Below are positions 18,484 to 26,922 of a DNA stretch of 64,000 nucleotides, piece after piece; the stretch's first letter is position 1; the number at the start of each line of letters is the position of its first letter. The position numbers and the translations under genes were made by a program. The notes below the pieces were generated by a model. The model saw nothing but the letters and a program-made list of their open reading frames with translations. It was not told where the DNA came from and made no database searches. The stretch comes from Cellvibrio zantedeschiae (GTDB lineage Bacteria; Pseudomonadota; Gammaproteobacteria; Pseudomonadales; Cellvibrionaceae). The DNA lies in contig NZ_BMYZ01000002.1 of assembly GCF_014652535.1 (NCBI RefSeq), forward strand, positions 248,001 through 312,000, in the 5' to 3' direction.

Positions 18484-18879
18484 ATGAAACCCAAAATGAT
18501 AATTCCCATGTTGGTATGCCGTGATGCAAAAGCAGAACTCGAATTTTGCGTGCAGGCATTCGGCGCGACAGAGCTTTCTCGTCGCACAGCTGAGGATGGA
18601 AGTGTTGTGCATGCAACGCTAATGATTCATCAATCGCTGATTATGGTGCACGATGAATCACCTCATTTAGCAAGCAAAGCACCGCAGGCAGATGGCAGCT
18701 CCTCGGTAGTAACTTATCTGTATGACGAAAACGTTGACGAAATAATGAACCGTGCCGTTGCTTTAGGCGCTCGTGTACTTATGCCAGCCGAAGATCAATT
18801 CTGGGAAGATAGGGTAGGGCGAATCATAGATCCCGCCGGGCATGTATGGAATATTGCAGCGCGGATTGGTGAAGATTGA
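18484..18879 (+). CDS. VOC-superfamily protein (glyoxalase/bleomycin resistance-like, PhnB type)
   Basis: 131 residues, one full VOC domain of two beta-alpha-beta-beta-beta modules. The family start PMLVCRDAKAELEFCVQAFGA and the end VGRIIDPAGHVWNIAAR are typical of PhnB/YdcJ-like members. A metal ligand set is plausible but cannot be assigned by eye. AAGGA lies nine bases before the ATG. Function unknown; such proteins bind or isomerise small molecules. Confidence 0.88.
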   Translation: MKPKMIIPMLVCRDAKAELEFCVQAFGATELSRRTAEDGSVVHATLMIHQSLIMVHDESPHLASKAPQADGSSSVVTYLYDENVDEIMNRAVALGARVLMPAEDQFWEDRVGRIIDPAGHVWNIAARIGED

Positions 18880-19028
18880 ACCCTTGGTAACGGGGTGCTT
18901 AAGGAACAAATGTGAAAAAACTCGTGCATGGCGGATAAAAACTTAATCTTATAAATCCTGGACTCAACTCTTTACCCGTGGGCAGGAATATTAAATATAA
19001 TAGCGGTCTGATTTTCTGTATTCCGTAG

Positions 19029-19613
19029 ATGTTTCTCATGACCGATCAAGACGACGATTTTTTCCAGCAGCAAATGAAAGGCGTAAAGCCAATTAAGGTA
19101 GAGGCCAAGGTTGATTTGGCTAAAGCTACGCTAGACAAAAGTGCTGCGGAACAACGCCGCAAAGCGGCTACTGCGGAGCTGGCGAAAGATAAGAACTTTC
19201 TTTCTGGCGAATATATCGAGCCGGTTGATCCTTTGTCAGTTATCGAATTTAAACGCGATGGCGTGCAGACCGGCGTGTACCGCAATTTGCGTTTGGGTAA
19301 GTACCAAATTGATGCGCGATTGGATTTACACCACATGACAATTGACCAGGCGCGCAATGCAGTTTTTCAATTTATTAGTGATTGTATGAAACACGACATT
19401 CGCTGTGCGCTTATTACTCACGGAAAAGGCGAAGGTCGCAGTTTACCCGCTCAATTAAAAAGCTGTTTAAATCACTGGCTCCCGCAATTCGATCAGGTTC
19501 TCGCATTTCACTCCGCACAAAAACATCACGGCTGGGTTGGCGCGACTTATGTGCTTTTACGTAAAAGCGAAAAGAAAAAATTAGAAACATGGGAAATGCA
19601 TAATAAAAGATAG
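19029..19613 (+). CDS. smrA: Smr-domain DNA endonuclease SmrA-like
   Basis: 194 residues. A charged N-terminal region (about 1-90) precedes an Smr domain (about 98-185) with the family motifs LDLHHMT and ITHGKGEG. Smr domains related to the C-terminus of MutS2 nick or cleave DNA or RNA. An in-frame ATG at 19038 gives the usual family N-terminus (MTDQDDDFF) and may be the real start; neither has a ribosome site, and TATAAT at 18996 suggests a short leader. The 3' region carries the stem-loop repeat of 19656-19770 and then a terminator. Confidence 0.88.
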   Translation: MFLMTDQDDDFFQQQMKGVKPIKVEAKVDLAKATLDKSAAEQRRKAATAELAKDKNFLSGEYIEPVDPLSVIEFKRDGVQTGVYRNLRLGKYQIDARLDLHHMTIDQARNAVFQFISDCMKHDIRCALITHGKGEGRSLPAQLKSCLNHWLPQFDQVLAFHSAQKHHGWVGATYVLLRKSEKKKLETWEMHNKR

Positions 19614-19655
19614 GTTTGCGATTTTTTCTGCAAATATAAATGGTTAGCGAGTGGG

Positions 19656-19770
19656 ACTAAACGGCACGACTGCATGGATGCAGGAGGTAGGGCAACGCAG
19701 GAGCAGTTGCCGAGGACTGCCGTTTTGCACAGCCGAAGGCTGCCCGAAGGGCGAACGCCATGGATGGCGT
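19656..19770 (+). repeat. Structured repeat with GGA in hairpin loops (smrA 3' region)
   Basis: ACTAAACGGCA (19656-19666) can pair with TGCCGTTTTG (19717-19726), enclosing CTGCA-TGGA-TGCAG and GGCAAC...AGGA...GTTGCC. Three more hairpins follow: CAGCC-GAA-GGCTG, GCCC-GAA-GGGC and ACGCCA-TGGA-TGGCGT. The second half is nearly identical to the 96-bp units at 24288-24505. It lies between the smrA stop and the terminator at 19804, so it should be part of the smrA transcript. Confidence 0.85.
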
Positions 19771-19803
19771 GAGTGAACTTCACAATAAAAGATAAGAACT
19801 AAA

Positions 19804-19835
19804 TAAAAAAGCCGATCTTATGATCGGCTTTTTTA
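19804..19835. terminator. Bidirectional terminator
   Basis: AAAAAAGCCGATC, loop TTAT, GATCGGCTTTTTT. It serves smrA on the plus strand and the membrane-protein operon on the minus strand. Confidence 0.95.
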
Positions 19836-19846
19836 TTTAGTGAAGA

Positions 19847-20257
19847 TTAGTTTTCAATCTCATCCACATCTACTTGGCCCGACCAACGCAAACTAATGTG
19901 TGACCAGCACATGCCTGCGGCCAAGAGTAGCGCTAATAAAATTTCAACTACCCAGGCGACGGCTGAAGTGTTTTTGACATCGAGAATTTTCCAGTAAACA
20001 AATAACCAAATCAGGCAGCCGAAAAGCGCGCTGGCTAACAAAATTCCCGCAATGCCTAGCGAATTAATAGTGGCTTTGATATAAATCGCCCAGCCGATGA
20101 GCAGGATTAAACCGGCGATTGCGATGTAGGGTGTAATGGAGTGGAGGTTGGTATATACCCAATGAAAGTACGAATAACCGCTGGGGTTATAACTGAGTAA
20201 AACGAGCAATATAGAAAACAGAAAACGCAGAGCAATTCCAGAACTGGTGAGTCGCAT
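19847..20257 (-). CDS. DUF6524-type inner-membrane protein
   Basis: 136 residues with four predicted membrane segments (about 8-25, 42-60, 68-90, 102-120). The C-terminal pattern LALLLAAGMCWSHISLRWSGQVDVDE is typical of the family as I know it. AGAGGAAA lies before the ATG at 20257. It begins 11 bases after the stop of the acetyltransferase gene and is the last gene of the operon started by the pilS-like kinase. Function unknown. Confidence 0.8.
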   Translation of the reverse strand: MRLTSSGIALRFLFSILLVLLSYNPSGYSYFHWVYTNLHSITPYIAIAGLILLIGWAIYIKATINSLGIAGILLASALFGCLIWLFVYWKILDVKNTSAVAWVVEILLALLLAAGMCWSHISLRWSGQVDVDEIEN

Positions 20258-20268
20258 GATGTTTCCTC

Positions 20269-20712
20269 TTAAGTAAAATGTCTTCGTTTTTTAATAAAGC
20301 CGGTTTTTGCGTCTGAATCGTAACCCATAGCAGTGTAAAAATCGTGAGCGTCGTGCTTATCGCTTCCGCTGAGTAACATAATTTTTGAACAATCAGCCGC
20401 TAAACAGAAAGCTTCAATATGTTTCATCAAGGCTTTACCTATACCTTTACGTTTGTGATGCTGGCTGACAATAACATTTTCAATAATCGCAAACGGTTGC
20501 CTGGTGAACATAACATCCTTGCACAAGCTTACCAATGCAGTTGCTACAATCTCGCCATTTTCATCGCCTACAAGCAGATAGGTATTTTCATCCGCTGCAA
20601 TTTCAGCAATGCGATCGGGTAATACATTGATGGGCGCAGCGGGCACCAGTTCCCGGTATAAATTTGCAATCGCTTCGGCGTCTGCTGCGGTGGCTTTACG
20701 AAATTCCTGCAT
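20269..20712 (-). CDS. GNAT-family N-acetyltransferase
   Basis: 147 residues, a single GNAT domain. The acetyl-CoA loop HHKRKGIGKALM (motif A, R/QxxGxG/A) is clear, preceded by AIIENVIVSQ and followed by the C-terminal FYTAMGY. Substrate unknown. It starts seven bases after the kinase stop on the same strand, a position where Pseudomonas has pilR. Confidence 0.88.
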   Translation of the reverse strand: MQEFRKATAADAEAIANLYRELVPAAPINVLPDRIAEIAADENTYLLVGDENGEIVATALVSLCKDVMFTRQPFAIIENVIVSQHHKRKGIGKALMKHIEAFCLAADCSKIMLLSGSDKHDAHDFYTAMGYDSDAKTGFIKKRRHFT

Positions 20713-20719
20713 GCTAATC

Positions 20720-22330
20720 CTAAAGCGTTTTATCCGGATGGGCCAAATGTATGTGGAAGCAGCTCAAGCCTTCGTGCGTGTGCTCATAAGAAATTAATGC
20801 CTGGTTGCTTTCGCATAATTCTTTGCAAATATACAAACCTAAACCTGATCCGGTATTTTCGGTGGTGAAAAATGGTTCAAATAAATGCGCAAGGTTTTCT
20901 TTACTGATGCCATCACCAAAATCAATAATTTTTATAAAAGGTTGTTGGCTGTTGCTATCAATTCCTGCCTCCAGTACTAAATGCGGGCAGTTCTCTGGGG
21001 GATGACTATAGCGCAAACCGTTGTCGCACAAGTTGGTGAGCACTTGTTGTAATTGGCCGAGGTCAAACTTAGCCTGAATGGGATCAGCTGCGATGCAATC
21101 TATCCAGGGTTTGTCTTTTGGGCTTTTAGTCGCAGAGTAATCGCTAATAAATTTTGGCAGCCATTCATCCAACCGAATGGTTTGCGGGTTGGAGATACGG
21201 CGGCGCGATAGCTGCAAAATGTTTTCAATAATTTGGTTCACACGTTTGGTGTGCGAGCCAATAATTTCTACCAGACGTTTATCGCTGGGCGGTAATGAAC
21301 TGTCTTCTGACAATAATTGGCTTGCGTGGCTAATTGCAGCGAGAGGATTGCGAATTTCATGAGCGATGCTTGCTGTTAAACGTCCCAACGAAGCTAATTT
21401 TAATTGTTGCGCCTGTTGGGTGATTGCACGATTGTCTTCCAAAAATATGAGCGTGTGGGCATTTTCGTCCTGATCGAGCTTGGCAAAATTAACTTTTACT
21501 TCGTCATTGCTGTCGCTATCGGCGCGTAAAATTGGGCTCGGATTTTTGTGCGTACGTTGCCAGTGCTCTACTTTTTCTTGCAGCTCTGGTGAACCGGCAA
21601 GTTGCGGTGAATTGTTATTGCCCAAGCCCAGGAGTTTTGACGCTGCGTTGTTAAACATGGTGATTTTGTTTTCCCGATCCAACACCATAATGCCTGTGCG
21701 CATACGCTCAACAATTTGTTGCGCCATTTTTTGAAGGTGCGCAGCGTGGTGGGCTTGCGATAAAGCCTCTTGATTGCTGGTAACAATTTTTTTGGTGAGA
21801 TATTGGAAAATTATCGCGCTGATAAAAATCAAAGCGCCGAGAATTCCCGCCGAAAAAAATGCGTTGGAATTAGTGGGTAGTGTATCGGTTAATGCACGAT
21901 AAACTGTTTCAGAAATAACCGTAATACTGGCCAAGGCTGCCAGGAAAAACGCAATCTGCCCCCGTAACAACATCCCCCCGGCGGCAGCGGCAACTAATAG
22001 TAAATATCCGAGCGCGCTGGATGCACCACCACTGCTGTGCATGAGCGCAACTACGGCAGCAATTTCAATCAGGAATAAACTGAAAAGCAGTTTTTGCGAA
22101 GGTGAAAAGCGTACTCGCCACAGCAACAACAGGGTGCTGATATTGAAAACTGTATAGCCAACAGCCGCATAGAAAAATAGCGTGGGGTTACTCATGCCCA
22201 ATACATTGGGTGTGAGCTGCCCTTCAAACATAATCAATAAAACTATGCCGAGCAGGGTGCGGTAAAAGGTGTAGACCCGGAGTAGTTCAAAAGGGTTGTA
22301 ACTGGTGGGTATGGGTGTAAATGATTTCAT
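20720..22330 (-). CDS. pilS: PilS-like membrane sensor histidine kinase
   Basis: 536 residues. Six predicted membrane segments (about 20-185) are followed by a PAS domain (about 205-310), HisKA with the H-box SIAHEIRNPLAAISHASQLL, and HATPase (NLCDNGLRYS, DFGDGIS, GSGLGLYICKEL). The build and the neighbourhood (bamD, rluD, pgeF) match PilS of Pseudomonas, which senses pilin level and drives pilA transcription through PilR. No pilR follows here; an acetyltransferase and a DUF6524 protein take its place. Assignment as PilS is from domain build and gene order. Confidence 0.82.
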   Translation of the reverse strand: MKSFTPIPTSYNPFELLRVYTFYRTLLGIVLLIMFEGQLTPNVLGMSNPTLFFYAAVGYTVFNISTLLLLWRVRFSPSQKLLFSLFLIEIAAVVALMHSSGGASSALGYLLLVAAAAGGMLLRGQIAFFLAALASITVISETVYRALTDTLPTNSNAFFSAGILGALIFISAIIFQYLTKKIVTSNQEALSQAHHAAHLQKMAQQIVERMRTGIMVLDRENKITMFNNAASKLLGLGNNNSPQLAGSPELQEKVEHWQRTHKNPSPILRADSDSNDEVKVNFAKLDQDENAHTLIFLEDNRAITQQAQQLKLASLGRLTASIAHEIRNPLAAISHASQLLSEDSSLPPSDKRLVEIIGSHTKRVNQIIENILQLSRRRISNPQTIRLDEWLPKFISDYSATKSPKDKPWIDCIAADPIQAKFDLGQLQQVLTNLCDNGLRYSHPPENCPHLVLEAGIDSNSQQPFIKIIDFGDGISKENLAHLFEPFFTTENTGSGLGLYICKELCESNQALISYEHTHEGLSCFHIHLAHPDKTL

Positions 22331-22653
22331 GGATACAAATACTTTCTTACGGATCGGTTATACAGATCGTTTTATGTTATGTGGGTTAAAGCCAAGCTGG
22401 TGTCGACTACAGGATTTTGGATACAGGTTTATGCTATGGATTTTGCAGGCAAAAGCGAAAAACCGATAAATGACGCGGCTTTGCCTTTGCTTATAGGGGC
22501 GGATTAGCCGACAATGCGCTCCTTTTTTGCGCTCTCCTTTTGGGCGAGTACCAAGGCCGCTAGTTTACGCTGGTTTGTCGCCTTCTTGGCTATTCTGTTT
22601 CACAGCGCTGTTAAATTTTGCTGATTTCGTAAAAACGTTTAGAGATTTCTGCC
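22331..22653. other. Intergenic region between pilS-like gene and nadE
   Basis: 323 bases between divergent genes. It must hold both promoters. I see no ORF with a ribosome site, no strong hairpin and no clear -24/-12 sequence. GGATACA occurs twice (near 22331 and 22418), which is weak evidence of a site. Confidence 0.6.
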
Positions 22654-24279
22654 ATGTCCTCACTGATTATTGCGTTGGCGCAGTTGAATACCTACGTTGG
22701 TGATATTCCGGGCAACACCCAAAAAGTTATTGAGTTCGCACGCCGTGCTGTGGGTGAGCTCCACGCTGACGCGGTGATTTTCCCCGAGCTAACACTAACA
22801 GGCTATCCACCTGAGGATTTGCTGTTGCGCCCGAGCCTGGATTTGCGAATTGAGCGAGCCCTATCGGAAATCAAAGCTGCCAATCTGCCGTTGGCAGTGA
22901 TTGTGGGTTACCCCAAGCGCGTCGACGGCAAATTATTCAATATGGCAGGCGTGATTCAGGCGGGCGAGTTAATTGCGGAATATGCCAAACATTGTTTGCC
23001 CAATTACCAGGTTTTTGATGAGAAGCGTTATTTCAGTGCCGGTAGTAAGGCTTGTATGTTTAATCTTAAAGGTGTGCCCAGCGCCCTAACCATCTGTGAA
23101 GATATTTGGTTTCCAGAGCCGATGGCGCAAGCAAAGGCTGCCGGTGCGCAGCTAATGCTTAACCTCAATGCCTCGCCCTACCATCAGGGCAAACAATCAG
23201 AGCGCGAAGCTATTGTGGCGGCGCGTGCGCAAGAAGGCGCTATGCCGGTGGTTTACGTTAATTTGGTTGGCGGTCAGGATGAGCTAGTGTTTGACGGTGG
23301 CTCAGTGGTTGTAGATGCCCAAGGCAAAACCCAATTCCGCGCTCCCGCCTACGACGAAGCACTATTTTCAGTAGATATTCAGGTCGACCAAGGCGTGGTG
23401 GTGCCGCCGCAAGCCTTGGCCGCAATCCCCAATAATCACGAAGCGGTTTATCAGGCTCTCGTATTGGGAATGCGCGATTACGTCAACAAAAACCGCTTTA
23501 AAGGCGTGGTGCTAGGTCTGTCGGGAGGGATTGATTCCGCTCTTACGCTGGCTATGGCGGTGGATGCTCTGGGCGCAGATCGCGTAGAAGCTGTGATGAT
23601 GCCGTTCCGCTACACCTCAGATTTAAGTAAAGATGATGCCGCCGAGCAGGCGCGCCGTATGGGCGTGCGCTACAGCTCAATAAGCATTGAACCCATGTAC
23701 GAAGCTTTTATGGCGCAGCTAGCCGAAGAATTTGCGGGCACCAAACGCGACACCACAGAAGAAAACCTGCAGGCGCGCTGCCGCGGTGTACTCCTGATGG
23801 CAATCTCCAACAAGAAAGGCTATTTAGTTCTGACTACCGGCAACAAATCAGAAATGGCTGTGGGCTACTCAACGCTCTATGGCGATATGGCGGGCGGTTT
23901 TGATGCTCTTAAAGACGTGCCGAAAACTCTGGTGTTCGCACTGGCGAAATACCGTAACACCTTAGGCGAAGTTATTCCCACAACGGTAATTACCCGTCCG
24001 CCGTCAGCAGAATTGGCTCCCGACCAAAAAGACGAAGACAGCTTGCCGCCTTACGATATTTTGGACCAAATTCTCTACTGGTATGTAGAGCAAGACTTAA
24101 GCGCAGAAGCGATTATCGCCAAAGGCTTCGCCCGTGACCAGGTTGAGCGCGCCGTGCGTTTGGTTGATGTGAATGAATACAAACGTCGCCAGGCACCGGT
24201 GGGGATACGCATTAGCCAGCGCGGGTTTGGCCGGGATCGGAGATACCCAATCACATCCGGTTGGAAGATGGGAGACTAA
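22654..24279 (+). CDS. nadE: Glutamine-dependent NAD+ synthetase
   Basis: 541 residues, the usual length for the two-domain form. The N-terminal nitrilase-like glutaminase domain has the catalytic glutamate in FPELTLTGYPPEDLL, lysine in KHCLPNYQVFDEKRYF and cysteine in ALTICEDIWFPEP. The C-terminal synthetase domain has the ATP-binding loop LGLSGGIDSALTLA and the end KRRQAPVGIRISQRGFGRDR. It makes NAD+ from nicotinic acid adenine dinucleotide, ATP and glutamine. Its stop codon lies inside the first stem-loop of the repeat array that follows. Confidence 0.97.
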   Translation: MSSLIIALAQLNTYVGDIPGNTQKVIEFARRAVGELHADAVIFPELTLTGYPPEDLLLRPSLDLRIERALSEIKAANLPLAVIVGYPKRVDGKLFNMAGVIQAGELIAEYAKHCLPNYQVFDEKRYFSAGSKACMFNLKGVPSALTICEDIWFPEPMAQAKAAGAQLMLNLNASPYHQGKQSEREAIVAARAQEGAMPVVYVNLVGGQDELVFDGGSVVVDAQGKTQFRAPAYDEALFSVDIQVDQGVVVPPQALAAIPNNHEAVYQALVLGMRDYVNKNRFKGVVLGLSGGIDSALTLAMAVDALGADRVEAVMMPFRYTSDLSKDDAAEQARRMGVRYSSISIEPMYEAFMAQLAEEFAGTKRDTTEENLQARCRGVLLMAISNKKGYLVLTTGNKSEMAVGYSTLYGDMAGGFDALKDVPKTLVFALAKYRNTLGEVIPTTVITRPPSAELAPDQKDEDSLPPYDILDQILYWYVEQDLSAEAIIAKGFARDQVERAVRLVDVNEYKRRQAPVGIRISQRGFGRDRRYPITSGWKMGD

Positions 24280-24505
24280 ACGGCAGGAAAGCCGTTTAGC
24301 ACAGCCGCAGGCTGCCCGAAGGGCGAACGCCAAGGATGGCGTGAGTGACCAAGCCTACGATTGTTAAGAAGCAATTGCCGAGGAAAGCCGTTTAGCACAG
24401 CCGCAGGCTGCCCGAAGGGCGAACGCCAAGGATGGCGTGAGTGACCAAGCCTACGATTGTTAAGAAGCAATTGCCGAGGAAAGCCGTTTAGCACAGCCGC
24501 AGGCT
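24276..24505 (+). repeat. 96-bp tandem repeat of stem-loops downstream of nadE
   Basis: Units start at 24288, 24384 and 24480; two are complete and the third breaks off after 26 bases. The array opens with a perfect 9-bp hairpin, CTAAACGGC-AGGAAA-GCCGTTTAG (24276-24299), that overlaps the nadE stop. Each unit carries CAGCC-GCA-GGCTG, GCCC-GAA-GGGC and ACGCCA-AGGA-TGGCGT. The core is shared with 19720-19770. Apparent ORFs across it only reflect the repeat. The flank 24505-24527 belongs to the GTCATCC repeat family. With the terminator at 24575 it explains the 339-base gap between nadE and bamD. Confidence 0.93.
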
Positions 24506-24574
24506 ACGCGAGGATGACGACTCCCTTCTAAACTGAAGGACAGATTTTTCCAGTCTGGGACAAATCCCAGGCAC

Positions 24575-24602
24575 AAAAAAAGCGGGCTAACCCGCTTTTT
24601 TT
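24575..24602. terminator. Bidirectional terminator between nadE and bamD
   Basis: AAAAAAAGCGGG, loop CTAA, CCCGCTTTTTTT. A smaller hairpin (CTGGGA-CAAA-TCCCAG, 24555-24570) lies just before it. Confidence 0.95.
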
Positions 24603-24618
24603 AAACCATCGCGCTAAC

Positions 24619-25530
24619 TTATTTAGCTACACGCGGTGCCTTTTGATATTGAGCGTCGTAAAGCTCGCGGGTATCAAAACCAATGGTTTCTTGTTTGGTA
24701 AACAAGCCCAGGGTGATAGAGCCCAGAAGATTGCGCTCGTGATCCTGGAAGGCGTAATCGTAGTCAAACTCACCTTTTTTGTTGAGTGCGGGGAAGTTTG
24801 GATAGTTGGTGCGGAGCACGCCTAAAACTTCATCTGCACGATCTTGCATGCCGAGCAGGTGATAACCCTGTACCATAACGGCCAGTGCGTCCGGAGTAGC
24901 TGGAGCTTGTGGATAGTTTTCGATCACATAGCGGCCACGGCTAATAGCGGCAACATAAGCTTGGCGTTTGAAGTAATAGTTAGCTACGTGTACTTCGTAA
25001 CGGGCCAAACCATTGCGTAGGAACAACATACGCTTCTTGGCGTCGGCAGCGTAAGGGCTGTCAGGAAAACGGTTAAGAAGCTGGGTAAAGTTGGCCAAAG
25101 ATTCACGCGCATCACCCGGGTCGCGCTTGGTCATGTCGGTCGGCATAACACGCTCGAACATGCCCTTGTCTTTGGTGAATGAGCTTAGGCCCATCATGTA
25201 ATAGGCGTAGTCAACATTGCGGTGTTGCGGATGCAAGCGAATAAAGCGGTTCGCCGTGGCGATAGCTTCATCGGGCTTGTTGTTATTGAAGTAAGCGTAA
25301 ATCAGCTCAAGCTGGCCTTGTTCGGCGTAGGCTCCAAAAGGGAAGTTCTCTTCCAACTTTTGCAGGTTCTTGATAGCGGTTTCCCACTGCTCGTGTTCCA
25401 GCTGTTCTTCGGCGGCATTGTAAAGATCGGCCTCGCTGGTGAACTTCTCCTCTTTCTTGTCACTGGAAGAGCATGCGGTCAGCAGCGCAAGTGAGGCAAT
25501 CAGAGCAAGGGGCAAAAATCGCTTAAGCAT
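24619..25530 (-). CDS. bamD: Outer-membrane assembly lipoprotein BamD (ComL)
   Basis: 303 residues. A lipoprotein signal with lipobox LLTAC places it on the inner face of the outer membrane. TPR-type repeats (for example AAEEQLEHEQWETAIKNLQ, EQGQLELIYAYFNNNKPDEAI, DYAYYMMGLSSF) match BamD, the essential partner of BamA in beta-barrel insertion. The neighbourhood with rluD and pgeF is the conserved gammaproteobacterial one. It diverges from rluD and ends at the shared terminator with nadE. Confidence 0.97.
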   Translation of the reverse strand: MLKRFLPLALIASLALLTACSSSDKKEEKFTSEADLYNAAEEQLEHEQWETAIKNLQKLEENFPFGAYAEQGQLELIYAYFNNNKPDEAIATANRFIRLHPQHRNVDYAYYMMGLSSFTKDKGMFERVMPTDMTKRDPGDARESLANFTQLLNRFPDSPYAADAKKRMLFLRNGLARYEVHVANYYFKRQAYVAAISRGRYVIENYPQAPATPDALAVMVQGYHLLGMQDRADEVLGVLRTNYPNFPALNKKGEFDYDYAFQDHERNLLGSITLGLFTKQETIGFDTRELYDAQYQKAPRVAK

Positions 25531-25624
25531 AAAAAGTTAACTCAAATAGTTTGGTGATAGATTTTTATCATCATTGAAATAAGCAGAAAGAAGGTGCCAA
25601 AACGTCATGAGCGAAGGCTAGATG

Positions 25625-25692
25625 AGGCAAAAGTCAGCAAAAAAACGGAGTTTACACGGAGTAAACGAGTATTTTTTGTTGGCTTTTAACGA
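25625..25692. repeat. Long imperfect hairpin in the bamD/rluD divergent region
   Basis: AAAAGTCAGCAAAAAA (from 25630) pairs with the segment ending TTTTTTGTTGGCTTTT, and inside it GTTTAC-ACGGA-GTAAAC is a perfect 6-bp stem. The same sequence family appears at 18340-18402 in the opposite orientation. It lies about 95 bases from the bamD start and may be in the leader of bamD. Confidence 0.65.
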
Positions 25693-25802
25693 TATATAGT
25701 CGAGCGTAATAGTTTTGACGCGTTCTTTTAGCGGCGTATTTAAACACAGAGCTTGCCGATACCAAAGCGGCATTCGTTTTTAAACTGAGGTTTTACTTCT
25801 AA

Positions 25803-26771
25803 ATGAAAGATGTTTTTGAACTTAGTGTGCAAGTGCCATTCTCCATGAGTGGGTTGCGCTTCGACCAAGCGGCCTCAGAGTTGTTCCCTGATTTCTCGCG
25901 TTCACGCTTACAAAGTTGGATTAAAGATGGCCAACTCAAGGTCAACGGCAAATTAGGTAAGCCGAAAGACAAGTTGATCGGCGGTGAAACCCTTGATTTG
26001 AATGCAGAACTGGAAGCCCAGGGCGATTGGCAACCAGAAGAGATCACGCTGGATATAGTCCACGAAGATGAAGATTTGCTGATCATCAACAAACAAGCTG
26101 GCTTAGTAGTTCACCCTGCAGCTGGCAATTACACGGGTACCTTGGTTAATGCTTTGCTTAATCACATCCCTGAATTGATTAACCTGCCGCGTGCAGGGAT
26201 TGTGCATCGCCTGGACAAAGAAACCACTGGCTTGATGGTTGTCGCCAAGACTTTAGAGGCTCACACTGATTTGGTCGCCCAACTAGCTGACCGCACCGTA
26301 AGCCGCGAATACGAAGCCGTCGCTGTAGGCGCTATGACCGGTGGTGGAACCGTAAACGCTCCTATGGGACGCCACCCGATTCACCGCAAATTGATGGCGG
26401 TGCTGAGCCAGGGTGGTAAGCGCGCCGTGACTCACTATCGTGTTGCGACGCGTTTTCCGCATCACACCCACATTAAAGTAAAACTCGAAACGGGCCGTAC
26501 GCACCAAATTCGTGTGCACATGGCGCATATTGGTTTTGCTCTGGTGGGCGATAAAACTTACGGCAAGAGTTTTAAAATTCCCAAGGGTGCTAACGAGCAT
26601 TTGGTTGAAGCGCTAAAAGCTTTCCCGCGTCAGGCATTGCATGCGGCCAAGTTAGGTTTGGAGCATCCGGGTACCGGCGAATACACCGAATGGACAGCGC
26701 CGCTACCCGAGGATTTTAAAAATCTGTTAGAAGCGCTCAAGCATGGTTATGAGCATGAACCGAAGGATTAA
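25803..26771 (+). CDS. rluD: 23S rRNA pseudouridine(1911/1915/1917) synthase
   Basis: 322 residues. An N-terminal S4 RNA-binding domain (RLQSWIKDGQLKVNGK) is followed by the RsuA/RluA catalytic domain with the active aspartate in GIVHRLDKETTGLMVVAKT and the motif LETGRTHQIRVHMAHIG. It isomerises three uridines in helix 69 of 23S rRNA. The ribosome site is weak (GAGG 12 bases before ATG). pgeF follows after a palindromic repeat. Confidence 0.95.
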   Translation: MKDVFELSVQVPFSMSGLRFDQAASELFPDFSRSRLQSWIKDGQLKVNGKLGKPKDKLIGGETLDLNAELEAQGDWQPEEITLDIVHEDEDLLIINKQAGLVVHPAAGNYTGTLVNALLNHIPELINLPRAGIVHRLDKETTGLMVVAKTLEAHTDLVAQLADRTVSREYEAVAVGAMTGGGTVNAPMGRHPIHRKLMAVLSQGGKRAVTHYRVATRFPHHTHIKVKLETGRTHQIRVHMAHIGFALVGDKTYGKSFKIPKGANEHLVEALKAFPRQALHAAKLGLEHPGTGEYTEWTAPLPEDFKNLLEALKHGYEHEPKD

Positions 26772-26787
26772 ATAGCTTAAGTAGAGA

Positions 26788-26880
26788 GTCGTCATCCTCA
26801 GCTGCGCCCCCTGGCTAGCGGGGATCCAGCGCCTTTAAAGTCAAAAGCAAAGTCACTGGATCCCCTACGGGGATGACGAT
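26788..26880. repeat. Inverted pair of REP-like repeats between rluD and pgeF
   Basis: The left arm GTCGTCATCCTC...GCGGGGATCCAG is mirrored by the right arm ACTGGATCCCC...GGGGATGACGA, with about 24 bases between. Same family as 6784-6815 and 24505-24527. Confidence 0.85.
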
Positions 26881-26922
26881 TGCCTGCTTAAATAATTCAA
26901 CATAGATAATTATTTCTTCATC

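Noticed and set aside
24173-24494. Protein-coding ORFs across the 96-bp repeat on both strands
   Set aside because: They are open only because the repeat lacks stops, have repeated peptide segments and no ribosome sites.
24276-24505. CRISPR array
   Set aside because: Units are contiguous 96-bp tandem copies with no unique spacers, and no cas genes are present.
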